Shown: one piece after another, positions 23,782 to 30,324 of the stretch | How positions within the stretch are numbered: the first letter of the stretch is position 1 | How the letters are laid out: each line of letters starts with the position of its first letter | From: a virus | Reading direction: 5' to 3' (one strand) | DNA: 30,329 nucleotides | Virus record (IMG/VR): IMGVR_UViG_3300032116_012607 | Coordinates: 1 to 30,329 of that record | Notes under the pieces: model-generated | What the model saw: only the letters and a program-made list of their open reading frames with translations | Told to the model about the DNA's origin: nothing | Database searches by the model: none | Translations under genes and position numbers: made by a program

Positions 23782-24342
23782 CTACTTCTTTACTTGTCCG
23801 CAGGTTGGGCACACTTGTGGTGCTTCTGCGGAGGCAGCAGCTTCTGCTGCTTCTTTGAACTTTGGACGGCCAAAGCCCACGATAGATACCATAACATTCT
23901 TTGGGTTCTTTTTCCAAGCGCGAAGCTTAAGGCAAACCTCTCCGCCATTGCGCTGGTCACCCTTCTTGTCTGGGCTGGTATTTCCTTCGACTACTAGGCA
24001 GGTACCGTCAGCCTTTACAGACTTAACAATACCTACATGGCTGATCCGATCAACGCCATCTGCTGGGAAATCAAAATAGGCGATATCTCCTGGTTTAGGG
24101 TCATCTTCGTGCCAGCGTCCGGCTTTCTTAAAAGCATCAGCTCCCGATGGGGTGTAAACAGTGTTAGGAATCTTAACGCCAGCCTCGTTCCCACACCACA
24201 TGACGAAACTTCCGCACCATGGTTGGAAGTTAGCTTTTGTGTAAGCGCCGTACTTTGTTTCATTGTCTTTTGGACCTTCAATAGTTCCAACTTCTTGCTC
24301 AGCCTCTTCAATCAAGCGAGCGGCTGTTCCTAAATCTGCCAT
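23782..24342 (-). CDS. CHAP-domain endolysin with C-terminal zinc-ribbon-like tail
   Basis: The product is 186 residues. The CHAP cysteine hydrolase motifs are FQPWCGSFVMWCG (Cys43), KPGDIAYFDFP, RISHVGIVKSV (His102) and CLVVEGNTSPD (Glu119 as third residue of the triad). The family cuts peptidoglycan stem or cross-bridge bonds. There is no signal peptide, which fits export through a holin. After an Ala-rich linker the last residues are VCPTCGQVKK; a single CxxC alone is too short for a full zinc ribbon. Its ATG overlaps the stop of the membrane protein gene upstream by one base, and the holin gene follows. Confidence 0.9.
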   Translation of the reverse strand: MADLGTAARLIEEAEQEVGTIEGPKDNETKYGAYTKANFQPWCGSFVMWCGNEAGVKIPNTVYTPSGADAFKKAGRWHEDDPKPGDIAYFDFPADGVDRISHVGIVKSVKADGTCLVVEGNTSPDKKGDQRNGGEVCLKLRAWKKNPKNVMVSIVGFGRPKFKEAAEAAASAEAPQVCPTCGQVKK

Positions 24343-24578
24343 TATTTGCTACCTCTTTTTTTAACGAGTAGTGCATAAATCTCATCTACTCTTAACTCAA
24401 GTCTTGCAGCTTTTTCGTCTAGTTCATTAACTTTGTCTTTAATCGAGCTTCCGCCATTCGGCTTAAGTTCTGCTAGATAATGTTTGACCAGCCATTTGAC
24501 TCCAAGAGCCGCTGATCCTACTACGCTGATTAATGTGGCTACGAAGCCAAGCCAATCTATAGGGGACACTCTATACAC
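24342..24578 (-). CDS. Single-span membrane protein, possible second holin or spanin-like
   Basis: The product is 78 residues from GTG 24578. Residues ~7-35 are one hydrophobic segment (DWLGFVATLISVVGSAALGV), followed by a basic loop and a helical charged C-terminus (KDKVNELDEKAARLELRVDE) likely to be a coiled coil. It is the first gene of the lysis block, coupled to the endolysin by a one-base overlap. Proteins of this build with an adjacent holin act as antiholin or auxiliary holin in other actinophages; this is inference. A candidate promoter lies 27 nt upstream. Confidence 0.78.
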   Translation of the reverse strand: MYRVSPIDWLGFVATLISVVGSAALGVKWLVKHYLAELKPNGGSSIKDKVNELDEKAARLELRVDEIYALLVKKRGSK

Positions 24579-24605
24579 CCATTCTGTTAAAAAGTCAATA
24601 GTTTT

Positions 24606-24614
24606 ACCTTAGCA
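24606..24614 (-). promoter_or_regulatory. Candidate extended -10 promoter (TGCTAAGGT) of the late region
   Basis: TGCTAAGGT reads on the minus strand with its last base 27 nt before GTG 24578. It is identical to the nonamer on the plus strand at 24732-24740 and they diverge from the same 217-nt gap. No good -35 hexamer is seen. Confidence 0.55.
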
Positions 24615-24671
24615 GAATGGTTGTCCGAATGAAATCACATAAGATCTACGCATAAATTACAGCACTAGAAT

Positions 24672-24706
24672 ACACGCGTGTCACAATAAAAAATATATAT
24701 TTTTTA
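24672..24706. promoter_or_regulatory. Two palindromes between divergent promoters
   Basis: ACACGCGTGT (24672-24681) is a 10-bp palindrome. Five bases further, 24687-24706 is a 20-bp perfect A/T palindrome with half-site TAAAAAATAT. They end three bases before the TTGACA at 24710. The A/T palindrome could act as an UP element for the plus-strand promoter or bind a regulator. A regulator such as the WhiB protein encoded downstream could use this gap; that is only a guess. Confidence 0.55.
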
Positions 24707-24709
24707 CGC

Positions 24710-24740
24710 TTGACACCGTTTGTAAAGCCTATGCTAAGGT
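24710..24740 (+). promoter_or_regulatory. Promoter for lysozyme-like and WhiB genes
   Basis: TTGACA (24710-24715) is a perfect -35 box. TGCTAAGGT (24732-24740) supplies an extended -10 (TG, then TAAGGT) after a 19-nt spacer, slightly long. It is the only one of the four copies of the nonamer with a clear -35. Confidence 0.65.
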
Positions 24741-24750
24741 TAAACCTGAT

Positions 24751-24772
24751 AAGCCACCAGTGATGGTGGCTT
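24751..24772 (+). promoter_or_regulatory. Hairpin in 5' leader, terminator-like
   Basis: The stem AAGCCACCA/TGGTGGCTT (9 bp, loop GTGA) is followed by TTCGG, so the T run is short. It lies 10 nt after the -10 box and 22 nt before the ATG at 24795. It may be a leaky attenuator or a 5' stabilising stem. The ribosome binding site GAGAGGAG (24782-24789) remains free. Confidence 0.6.
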
Positions 24773-24794
24773 TTCGGCACTGAGAGGAGCAGAA

Positions 24795-25331
24795 ATGCTT
24801 AATATCAGAAAAGAAGATATGGCAGGAATGGCGGTGATAGCGGTGTATGGATTAGTTCTAGGAACTCTTCCACACGCGCTTGCATCTAATGTAGTACCTG
24901 AGCCTAAAGTGGTTGAGGTAGTCGTAGTTGATCCGTTGGAAGAGTTTAGGAACGCTAAGTCGCTAGATGGCGCGGAACTAAAGTCTTTGCTTAAGGCAGT
25001 CGGTTTTGAGGGAAAATCCCTTAGGGTTGCCTGGGCAGTTGCCATGAAAGAGTCAAACGGTCGCCCATTAGCTCATAATGACAATTTAAGCACGGGGGAC
25101 AACTCTTACGGGATATTCCAGATCAACATGCTTGGTCAACTTGGAATAGATCGACGAGAGAAGTTTGATTTAGAAGCTAATAAGGATCTCTACGATCCAA
25201 TAACAAACGCGCAGATTGCTTATCATATGACCGCTGGTGGAAAAGACTGGTCGTCTTGGAAAATCAATCCCGAAGCAAATAACGGACAACGATACGACTC
25301 CTTTTATGAGGAGTTTCCAAAAGGAAAATAA
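24795..25331 (+). CDS. Secreted lysozyme-like / transglycosylase-fold protein
   Basis: The product is 178 residues. Residues ~9-30 are hydrophobic (MAGMAVIAVYGLVLGTLPHA), ending in an ALA|SN signal-peptidase-like site, so the protein is probably exported. The C-terminal domain has the lysozyme-superfamily pattern: AVAMKESNGRP with catalytic Glu86, GDNSYGIFQINM, and NAQIAYHMTAGGKDWSSW. This is the layout of transglycosylase-like phage and actinobacterial wall enzymes. It could help in lysis or in wall remodelling. It has its own promoter and ribosome binding site, opposite to the late genes, and overlaps the WhiB start by one base (TAATG). It is a second wall enzyme in addition to the CHAP endolysin. 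Confidence 0.85.
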   Translation: MLNIRKEDMAGMAVIAVYGLVLGTLPHALASNVVPEPKVVEVVVVDPLEEFRNAKSLDGAELKSLLKAVGFEGKSLRVAWAVAMKESNGRPLAHNDNLSTGDNSYGIFQINMLGQLGIDRREKFDLEANKDLYDPITNAQIAYHMTAGGKDWSSWKINPEANNGQRYDSFYEEFPKGK

Positions 25332-25582
25332 TGTACGCAAAAATAGCCGCACCAACCTTTGATGGCACCCAGCCATGTAAAGGAATGAACACGGAAGAAT
25401 TCTTCCCAGTGGATCGCATAGAAGAAGAGAGATTTAAAAGGGCTATCAAGCCCGTGTGCGATTCTTGCAAGTTCAGGTCTGAGTGCCTTCAATGGGCGCT
25501 TGACAATAGAGAGATTGGGATCTGGGCTGGAACAACTACAGATGAGCGACGGCTCATTATTCGACGATTAAGGCGTAAATAG
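25331..25582 (+). CDS. whiB: WhiB-family iron-sulphur transcription regulator
   Basis: The product is 83 residues. Four cysteines, C16, C43, C46 and C52 (PCKGMN; PVCDSCKFRSECLQWAL), match the [4Fe-4S] ligand pattern C-x(n)-C-x2-C-x5-C. GIWAGTTTDERRLIIRRLRR is the G-[IVW]-W-x-G turn and the basic tail that contacts DNA. WhiB-like proteins act with the host sigma factor SigA and occur almost only in Actinobacteria and their phages, so this gene is the best host indicator in the window. In phage TM4 a WhiB protein represses host WhiB2 and blocks superinfection. It is translated with the lysozyme-like gene (TAATG overlap) and followed by a strong terminator. Confidence 0.95.
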   Translation: MYAKIAAPTFDGTQPCKGMNTEEFFPVDRIEEERFKRAIKPVCDSCKFRSECLQWALDNREIGIWAGTTTDERRLIIRRLRRK

Positions 25583-25583
25583 C

Positions 25584-25617
25584 AAAAAACCCCCTGCCAA
25601 ATGGCGGGGGGTTTTTT
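25584..25617. terminator. Bidirectional intrinsic terminator
   Basis: AAAAAACCCCC at 25584-25594, T, GCC, AAAT, GGC, G, then GGGGGTTTTTT to 25617: a long symmetrical hairpin with one mismatch, A-tract on one side and T-tract on the other. It works for whiB (plus) and the 25631 gene (minus). Confidence 0.95.
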
Positions 25618-25630
25618 GTTTGTGTTGAGA

Positions 25631-26608
25631 CTATGAAGCGGTAGCCCAAGGTGTGATAGTAATTGTTGCTGTTGTTGCTGCGGTTGCTCCACCAGCTGTG
25701 CTCTGGGTCTTGATGGTGCCATTGGCTCCGCCAAGTGTTCCAGTTGCGTTGATACCAGTTGTGTCTGCAATTGTGAAGCCAGAACCTGAAACGGTGATCT
25801 GACCTGCACCAGCAGAACCTGTAACTGTCCAAGTACCAAGCGCGTATGCTGGAAGGTTGACTGGGCTTACGCCAGCTGGTGTTCCAGCAACAAGTGTGAC
25901 CTTGGTGCCTGTTGGGTAGTTGGTGTTTGCGCTTGTTGCGTAAATAACAGCTACTGTAGCGCTTGTAGCGTTAAAGCGAGTTACATCGGTACGGGTGTTA
26001 GTTGCAGCAGAGGCTGTTGTGATGTTAGCTGCTTCGTAACCTGCATCCTTGAGAGAATCAAGAGCTACTGCTGTGGTTGCACCAAGTACGTTAGGTACAA
26101 GGATGTTTCCGATTCCTACGCCGTCAGCGGCTGTAAGAGCAGTTGTTGATTGAACCTTTCCATACTGACCTGTAATAAGACCAGCGTTTGCTGCGTTAGT
26201 TACAGTAAATGAAAGGGCATTTGCTGTAGCCACGGTGGCTGAGGATAGGTTGTAAGCACTTGCTGTAAGACCGGTGATGTTTACAACATCTCCTGCTGCT
26301 AGCTTGTTTTGTGCGGTGTAGGTAACGGTTGTGCCGTTTCCTGAAACTGCTGTAATAATAAAGTTTGCTGCTCCAGCAATAAATGTTGGATATCCTGACC
26401 AACCTGCTTCTGCGTTTGCATGGTTGTCAAGATCTGAATTAAGACGAGCGCTTGGATATACGGAGTAGCCGCTCCAGTCGTAGTTTTGAGCTGCATCTGC
26501 TGCTACAACGACTGAGGCTCCGCCATCTGTGCGGTCATCATTTGGTTGCATAGGGAAGTTACCCCATACAAAGTCAACTGCTTGTTGACCTGATGTATCT
26601 AATGCCAT
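25631..26608 (-). CDS. Virion-type protein with Ig-like and PASTA-like segments
   Basis: The product is 325 residues. The N-terminus MALDTSGQQAVDFVWGNFPM, with DWSGYSVYPSARLNSDLDNH, is typical of actinophage structural proteins. Residues ~83-150 (TTVTYTAQNKLAAGDVVNIT) repeat the plan of the two beta-sandwich domains in the long fibre. Residues ~170-200 (VPNVLGATTAVALDSLKDAG) look like a PASTA motif (V-P-x-V-x-G...A-x-x-x-L-x-x-A-G-Y), which in kinases binds peptidoglycan fragments. The C-terminus is Thr/Gly/Ala-rich. It may be a capsid or tail decoration protein that touches the wall. An AAAGG site lies 7 nt before the ATG; a GC hairpin (26636-26652) is in the leader. Confidence 0.78.
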   Translation of the reverse strand: MALDTSGQQAVDFVWGNFPMQPNDDRTDGGASVVVAADAAQNYDWSGYSVYPSARLNSDLDNHANAEAGWSGYPTFIAGAANFIITAVSGNGTTVTYTAQNKLAAGDVVNITGLTASAYNLSSATVATANALSFTVTNAANAGLITGQYGKVQSTTALTAADGVGIGNILVPNVLGATTAVALDSLKDAGYEAANITTASAATNTRTDVTRFNATSATVAVIYATSANTNYPTGTKVTLVAGTPAGVSPVNLPAYALGTWTVTGSAGAGQITVSGSGFTIADTTGINATGTLGGANGTIKTQSTAGGATAATTATITITPWATAS

Positions 26609-26698
26609 TATTGACCTTTTCTCTAGAGTGGTATAGCGCCTGATCGGGGCGCCCTACTATTGTCTAAGAGGATTTTGGGGCTGTCATGCCTAACGACG

Positions 26699-27697
26699 CT
26701 AGGAATTGAATATAGAAGGGTCAACCCAAGTCTTTGGAGTCAAATCGGAAACTAATTCAAGAGGCAAGTTAAAGTTAAAAGGTTTTACTCCACGAGTACT
26801 GACCCAGTCAATCATTGATTGCAGGGTTTCTTCTAAAGAGTATTTTGGGCTATACCCCAAAAGCAATCTTGCTTTATCCGCTGAGCAGTTGGCTAGCTTT
26901 ACCTCAGAAGGTCGATCAGCAAGGTAGATGGGATCTAGAGGGAAATCTAATAGATCGGCGATGGCTTTAGCTAGCTCATTTATAGTTATGAATGTGGAAT
27001 CAGGTCCCACATTAATTACTTCTCCGTCTGTTACATCTGTAGTAACAACTTTTAATAGGGGGTCAACCACATCCCGAATGTCTGAAAAGCATCTCATCTG
27101 AGAGCCGTCGCCGTAGATAATAGGTTGTTTTCCTTGCAGCATTCGGTTGATCATAATCCCAGCTACATTTCTGTATGGGTCTGTGTATACCTGACCAGAG
27201 CCGACAATATTATGCGGCACAATAATTGAGTAAGAAAACCCATGAATATTAGCCAGTGTTTTTAACACCTGTTCAAAAGCAACCTTAGATATGCCGTATG
27301 GATCCTGGGGTCTTGGCTCCATATTTTCTTTAAAAGGGATTTCTTGCTCCCCGTACCTAGCCATACTTGATAGGTAAATAAACTTCTTTACCCCAGCCTG
27401 TATAGAAGCCGTTAGGACGGCCATAGAGGCCCCAAAGGTGTTTTTGGTTATAAAGTTAGGGGAGAACACAGATAGACCCTCATGAGGGGTACAGGCCGCA
27501 TGTATGACTATAGATACGCCCTCTAGATCTTTTTTTACCAAATTAGCACAGTCTTTTTCTATAAATAGCACTTCTTTTGGTATGTTATCTAAATAACCAC
27601 CAACCAGACTATCTACCCCTATAACAGTGTAATCATTTAAAGCTTTAGAAATGTGACTCCCTACAAGACCAGCAACTCCAGTTACCATTATTTTCAT
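26699..27697 (-). CDS. NAD-dependent sugar-nucleotide epimerase/dehydratase (SDR)
   Basis: The product is 332 residues, the normal length. MKIMVTGVAGLVGSH holds TGxxGxxG (T6-G13) for NAD binding. FIYLSSMARYG supplies the catalytic Ser (S110 or S111), and PYGISKVAFEQ gives Y134-x-x-x-K138. SQMRCFSDIRDVVDPLLKVV and GEVINVGPDSTFITINELAK are substrate-domain segments of UDP-glucose 4-epimerase-like and dTDP-glucose dehydratase-like enzymes. The exact sugar cannot be told. The start overlaps the glycosyltransferase by four bases (ATGA), so the pair most likely makes and transfers one sugar. Targets might be the phage fibre proteins or host-surface glycans. Confidence 0.9.
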   Translation of the reverse strand: MKIMVTGVAGLVGSHISKALNDYTVIGVDSLVGGYLDNIPKEVLFIEKDCANLVKKDLEGVSIVIHAACTPHEGLSVFSPNFITKNTFGASMAVLTASIQAGVKKFIYLSSMARYGEQEIPFKENMEPRPQDPYGISKVAFEQVLKTLANIHGFSYSIIVPHNIVGSGQVYTDPYRNVAGIMINRMLQGKQPIIYGDGSQMRCFSDIRDVVDPLLKVVTTDVTDGEVINVGPDSTFITINELAKAIADLLDFPLDPIYLADRPSEVKLANCSADKARLLLGYSPKYSLEETLQSMIDWVSTRGVKPFNFNLPLELVSDLTPKTWVDPSIFNS

Positions 27698-28482
27698 TTA
27701 AATTCCTTAGGGAGATATTTTTCAGAATTGCTGGAGTAATAGTGTCTTAGTATAGGTTGATCATTAGGTTCGTCTTTTTCACTATGTAGCGCTACGTCTT
27801 CGTGATCAAAATACGCAACTGGGTGACCCAGCTCTTTAAAAAAAGTGTATAGAGCATATTGGATCATTATCCATCTTACCTTAAACCTCATTGCATCTCG
27901 GTCAAAATTATCCTTGCACTTGTCTAATGACTTATTTATAAAAGAAATTACAGTGTCATCAAAGTTTGACAGGTGGTCTAAAACCAGTTTATTCAGTATA
28001 AACTGACCGTCATTCATCGCTTCATCAAGATTTAAAAAAGACATAACATCATAGGTATTGTCTTCTCTTGCCCAAACCATTTTGCCGTTATATTTTTTAA
28101 AAAGTACATCTACATCGTTATAAAATACGGTATCTGTGTCTAGATAAAGTATCTGATCAAACCCATAATAAGCAAGAGTTCTAAATGCGTTTTTCCACCT
28201 ATGATACAAAAACTCTGCGTGTCCTTCTTCAACCCACTCTTTGTTTAACAGTTCAGATGGGTAATGATTATCAAACTTAATAACCTCTACATTAGATAAG
28301 GTGTCTAACTTAGATTCAGAAGTATCAACAGTTTTTGGCGATATGTATACTTTTATGGGGGTGGTCTTGTTATGAGCTCTTAAAGTAGAAATTGAGTAAA
28401 GTAACTGCTTATAACAAAGATTATTAACTAGTTTTCCGTGACGGACATGAAAAGAGTAAACAACCCCGTTATTTGACCCCAT
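27694..28482 (-). CDS. GT8-like glycosyltransferase
   Basis: The product is 262 residues from ATG 28482; an ATG at 28512 would lengthen it by ten residues into the neighbour, and either start is possible. The Rossmann-like domain begins GVVYSFHVRHGKL. GFDQILYLDTDTVFYNDVDV has the D115-T-D117 motif for metal and sugar nucleotide. HAEFLYHRWKNAFRTLAYYG precedes it, as in GT8-type or cyanophage glycosyltransferases that act near sialyl/galactosyl groups. It is translated with the epimerase (ATGA) and overlaps the 28469 oxygenase by 14 nt. Together these genes suggest decoration of a hydroxylated acceptor, similar in principle to mimivirus collagen modification. Confidence 0.8.
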   Translation of the reverse strand: MGSNNGVVYSFHVRHGKLVNNLCYKQLLYSISTLRAHNKTTPIKVYISPKTVDTSESKLDTLSNVEVIKFDNHYPSELLNKEWVEEGHAEFLYHRWKNAFRTLAYYGFDQILYLDTDTVFYNDVDVLFKKYNGKMVWAREDNTYDVMSFLNLDEAMNDGQFILNKLVLDHLSNFDDTVISFINKSLDKCKDNFDRDAMRFKVRWIMIQYALYTFFKELGHPVAYFDHEDVALHSEKDEPNDQPILRHYYSSNSEKYLPKEFK

Positions 28483-29044
28483 TACGCTTTGCCCAGTCTT
28501 CCTCAGTGACATTTTTTCTTATAACATCAAGGTAGGAAGGTCCTTTTGTAAACCACCAGTGATCTGGCTCAGCAAAGTGAAAAAATATCATGGCGACATG
28601 ATTAGTCTCTGGTTCAGGAAACGCTTCACGCCAATGTTCCTGATCGTTACCGTAGTATGCCAAAGCTTGATTTGGGTGCAGTGCGTAAGGCTTACCCTCT
28701 ACCCACAGCTCCCACGGATGCTTTTGATAAACACACATATCTACCGTATAGGTGCAAGCATTGTCATCTTTATGCTTCCACAACTTGGCGTCCTTGCCTT
28801 CATAATGAGAAAACAAAGTGTATGTAGGAAGCAAATCAGTGCTGTCAAAAATAGATCTAGCTAGTGGTGTTATTAAATAGGAATACTGTTTAAGGAGAGG
28901 TAAATCTCCATCTGAAGCAACCCAGCGAGAAAAACCCTCTTGAAATCCAAAAGACTTAGGATCGTTAAACAACGATTTAATCTGTAAAAAGTCGTTATCG
29001 TTAAAAACTTTATCTACAAGAATAGGTTCTTTTACCTTTGTCAT
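28469..29044 (-). CDS. 2OG/Fe(II) oxygenase-like protein
   Basis: The product is 191 residues from ATG 29044, which overlaps the previous stop (TAATG). KLWKHKDDNACTYTVDMCVY contains H91-K-D93, an HxD iron site. LHPNQALAYYGNDQEHWREA and NHVAMIFFHFAEPDHWW give a distal His, probably H137, with the usual strand spacing. The sequence is divergent and may be catalytically unusual, but its strand pattern matches other phage 2OG folds. The neighbour upstream is a P4H-like enzyme and downstream a glycosyltransferase. The acceptor is unknown. Confidence 0.72.
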   Translation of the reverse strand: MTKVKEPILVDKVFNDNDFLQIKSLFNDPKSFGFQEGFSRWVASDGDLPLLKQYSYLITPLARSIFDSTDLLPTYTLFSHYEGKDAKLWKHKDDNACTYTVDMCVYQKHPWELWVEGKPYALHPNQALAYYGNDQEHWREAFPEPETNHVAMIFFHFAEPDHWWFTKGPSYLDVIRKNVTEEDWAKRNGVK

Positions 29045-29643
29045 TATTCCCACCACGCTACGACTGCATATCTTGTCCCAGATATAACTGGATGCACTGT
29101 ATGATTATATACATAGTTTGATGGAAAAAACACTGCTTGGTTGGCTTTCGGCTTAATTTTTAAATTAAACCTAGAAAATTCTATTTCTCCGCCCTCATAG
29201 TCGTCATTTAGGTAAAAACTCATAGAAACGGTTCTGGCGTAATGTTTTGAGTCATCGTAATGATTTACGAAGTAATTATCTGCCCCATATTTAAGAAGCT
29301 GCCATCCTTCATTTTTTTTCCAATGATGAGCGCTGTAGTCAGTGCAGTACAGGTCTAGTACTGGATTTATATTGTCGTTTAAAAACTTGTGCAATAAGTA
29401 AAGCGGGTCTGTTTCGTTAATGTTTGGTATTTCGTCGTATTTTGGCAAAGCAATAGCTTTGCAATTTCTAGCTGATTTTCTTACCTCATGGGTTGCTCCA
29501 GCCGCCCCAGAGCTCTGCTGTGCGTCTGTCCAAGTCAATATGTTTAAATCAATTAAACCTTCTAAGTCTAAAATGAATTGCGTTGGATCGTCTAATAGCC
29601 CTTCAAAAGAAACTATTCCTGGAGCTAACTCTGTGCTGTTCAT
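29044..29643 (-). CDS. 2OG/Fe(II) oxygenase, prolyl 4-hydroxylase type
   Basis: The product is 199 residues from ATG 29643, placed 8 nt after GGAAAG; a GTG at 29652 is possible but has that element too close. Motifs counted from the GTG form are H131-Y-D133 (YFVNHYDDSK), VSMSFYLNDDYEGGEIEFSR, KIKPKANQAVFFPSNYVYNH (His184) and ISGTRYAVVAWW (Arg193). The C-terminal half aligns clearly with the enzyme at 2333-2962, including YLND-YEGGE-EF and FPSNY-Y-H--HPV-SGT-YA-V-W. So the phage encodes two P4H-type paralogues 27 kb apart. It is translated with 28469. Likely substrate is a protein or peptide; see the collagen-like fibre genes. Confidence 0.86.
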   Translation of the reverse strand: MNSTELAPGIVSFEGLLDDPTQFILDLEGLIDLNILTWTDAQQSSGAAGATHEVRKSARNCKAIALPKYDEIPNINETDPLYLLHKFLNDNINPVLDLYCTDYSAHHWKKNEGWQLLKYGADNYFVNHYDDSKHYARTVSMSFYLNDDYEGGEIEFSRFNLKIKPKANQAVFFPSNYVYNHTVHPVISGTRYAVVAWWE

Positions 29644-29645
29644 GT

Positions 29646-29885
29646 TTACCACTTTCCAAGAGGGCAGGTGGCATGTTCAAGCTTAGTTTTAGCGACCATA
29701 AAGCACCCGCATTTTTTGCACTGTTTAGTTACTTTAATTAATTCTGGACAAGCTAAACACATTTCGTATCTAGTATTAGCGGTCTCTTCGTCTATGTAGG
29801 CTGCTGGATTTAGCATGTCCCAAGGACGAGTTTCGCCAAGGTTCTTTTTATATCTTTGCCAAGGTGTTAGGTTTTCTTCGCTCAT
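29646..29885 (-). CDS. Small zinc-ribbon protein
   Basis: The product is 79 residues (MSEENLTPWQRYKKNLGETR; MCLACPELIKVTKQCKKCGC; KLEHATCPLGKW). Six cysteines lie in two clusters: C-x-x-C, C-x-x-C-x-C, then a last one. Such proteins with a CPLGKW ending are frequent in aquatic and T4-like phages next to oxygenase and glycosyltransferase genes, but no function is established. The start lies 4 nt after the 29890 gene. It ends just before the P4H-like start (29643). Confidence 0.8.
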   Translation of the reverse strand: MSEENLTPWQRYKKNLGETRPWDMLNPAAYIDEETANTRYEMCLACPELIKVTKQCKKCGCFMVAKTKLEHATCPLGKW

Positions 29886-29889
29886 GGCG

Positions 29890-30324
29890 CTATCCTACAG
29901 GAGAATTAAAAAATACCCCATCCCAGGTCCAACCCACACCAATGGTTTCGTCGCAGGGCACTACACGAGGACTAGAGTCTAATCCCGCAATTGATCGATC
30001 ATAATCCCCTGCATCCATATCTTCTTTTATATAAGTGAGGATCCCTACGACATCATTATCCGCTATTACGGCATACCTAGCTGTACCCTCTGGGAGTTCT
30101 TCTCCCTGCTCAACTGGCGTTTCCATAGAAACATCCGTTGGAGCATAAAAAGTATCGTCTTTATAAAAGTATGTTTTATTTACCTCTGGGTACTTGCTCA
30201 CATTAATGATTTTTGGATCTGAACTAAATACTGCTATCCACTTTTCATAAGCAGGATTAACATCATTAAATGTAGACACATAAAACACATCTCCGTCAGA
30301 AACGAATGCAAAATGCTTTAGCAT
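29890..30324 (-). CDS. Unknown protein at the window's right edge
   Basis: The product is 144 residues from the ATG at 30324, five bases from the window end, so a longer form cannot be excluded. MLKHFAFVSDGDVFYVSTFN and GVGWTWDGVFFNSPVG form strands at the two ends; the middle is acidic. Similar sequences occur as hypothetical proteins of cyanophages, and the closing W-T-W-D-G motif recalls phage adhesion domains. It is the first visible gene of the oxygenase and glycosylation block. I cannot assign a function. Confidence 0.7.
   Translation of the reverse strand: MLKHFAFVSDGDVFYVSTFNDVNPAYEKWIAVFSSDPKIINVSKYPEVNKTYFYKDDTFYAPTDVSMETPVEQGEELPEGTARYAVIADNDVVGILTYIKEDMDAGDYDRSIAGLDSSPRVVPCDETIGVGWTWDGVFFNSPVG

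Noticed and set aside
28482-28512. ATG at 28512 as start of the glycosyltransferase
   Set aside because: The extra ten residues do not look like part of the fold and lengthen the overlap; not fully excluded.
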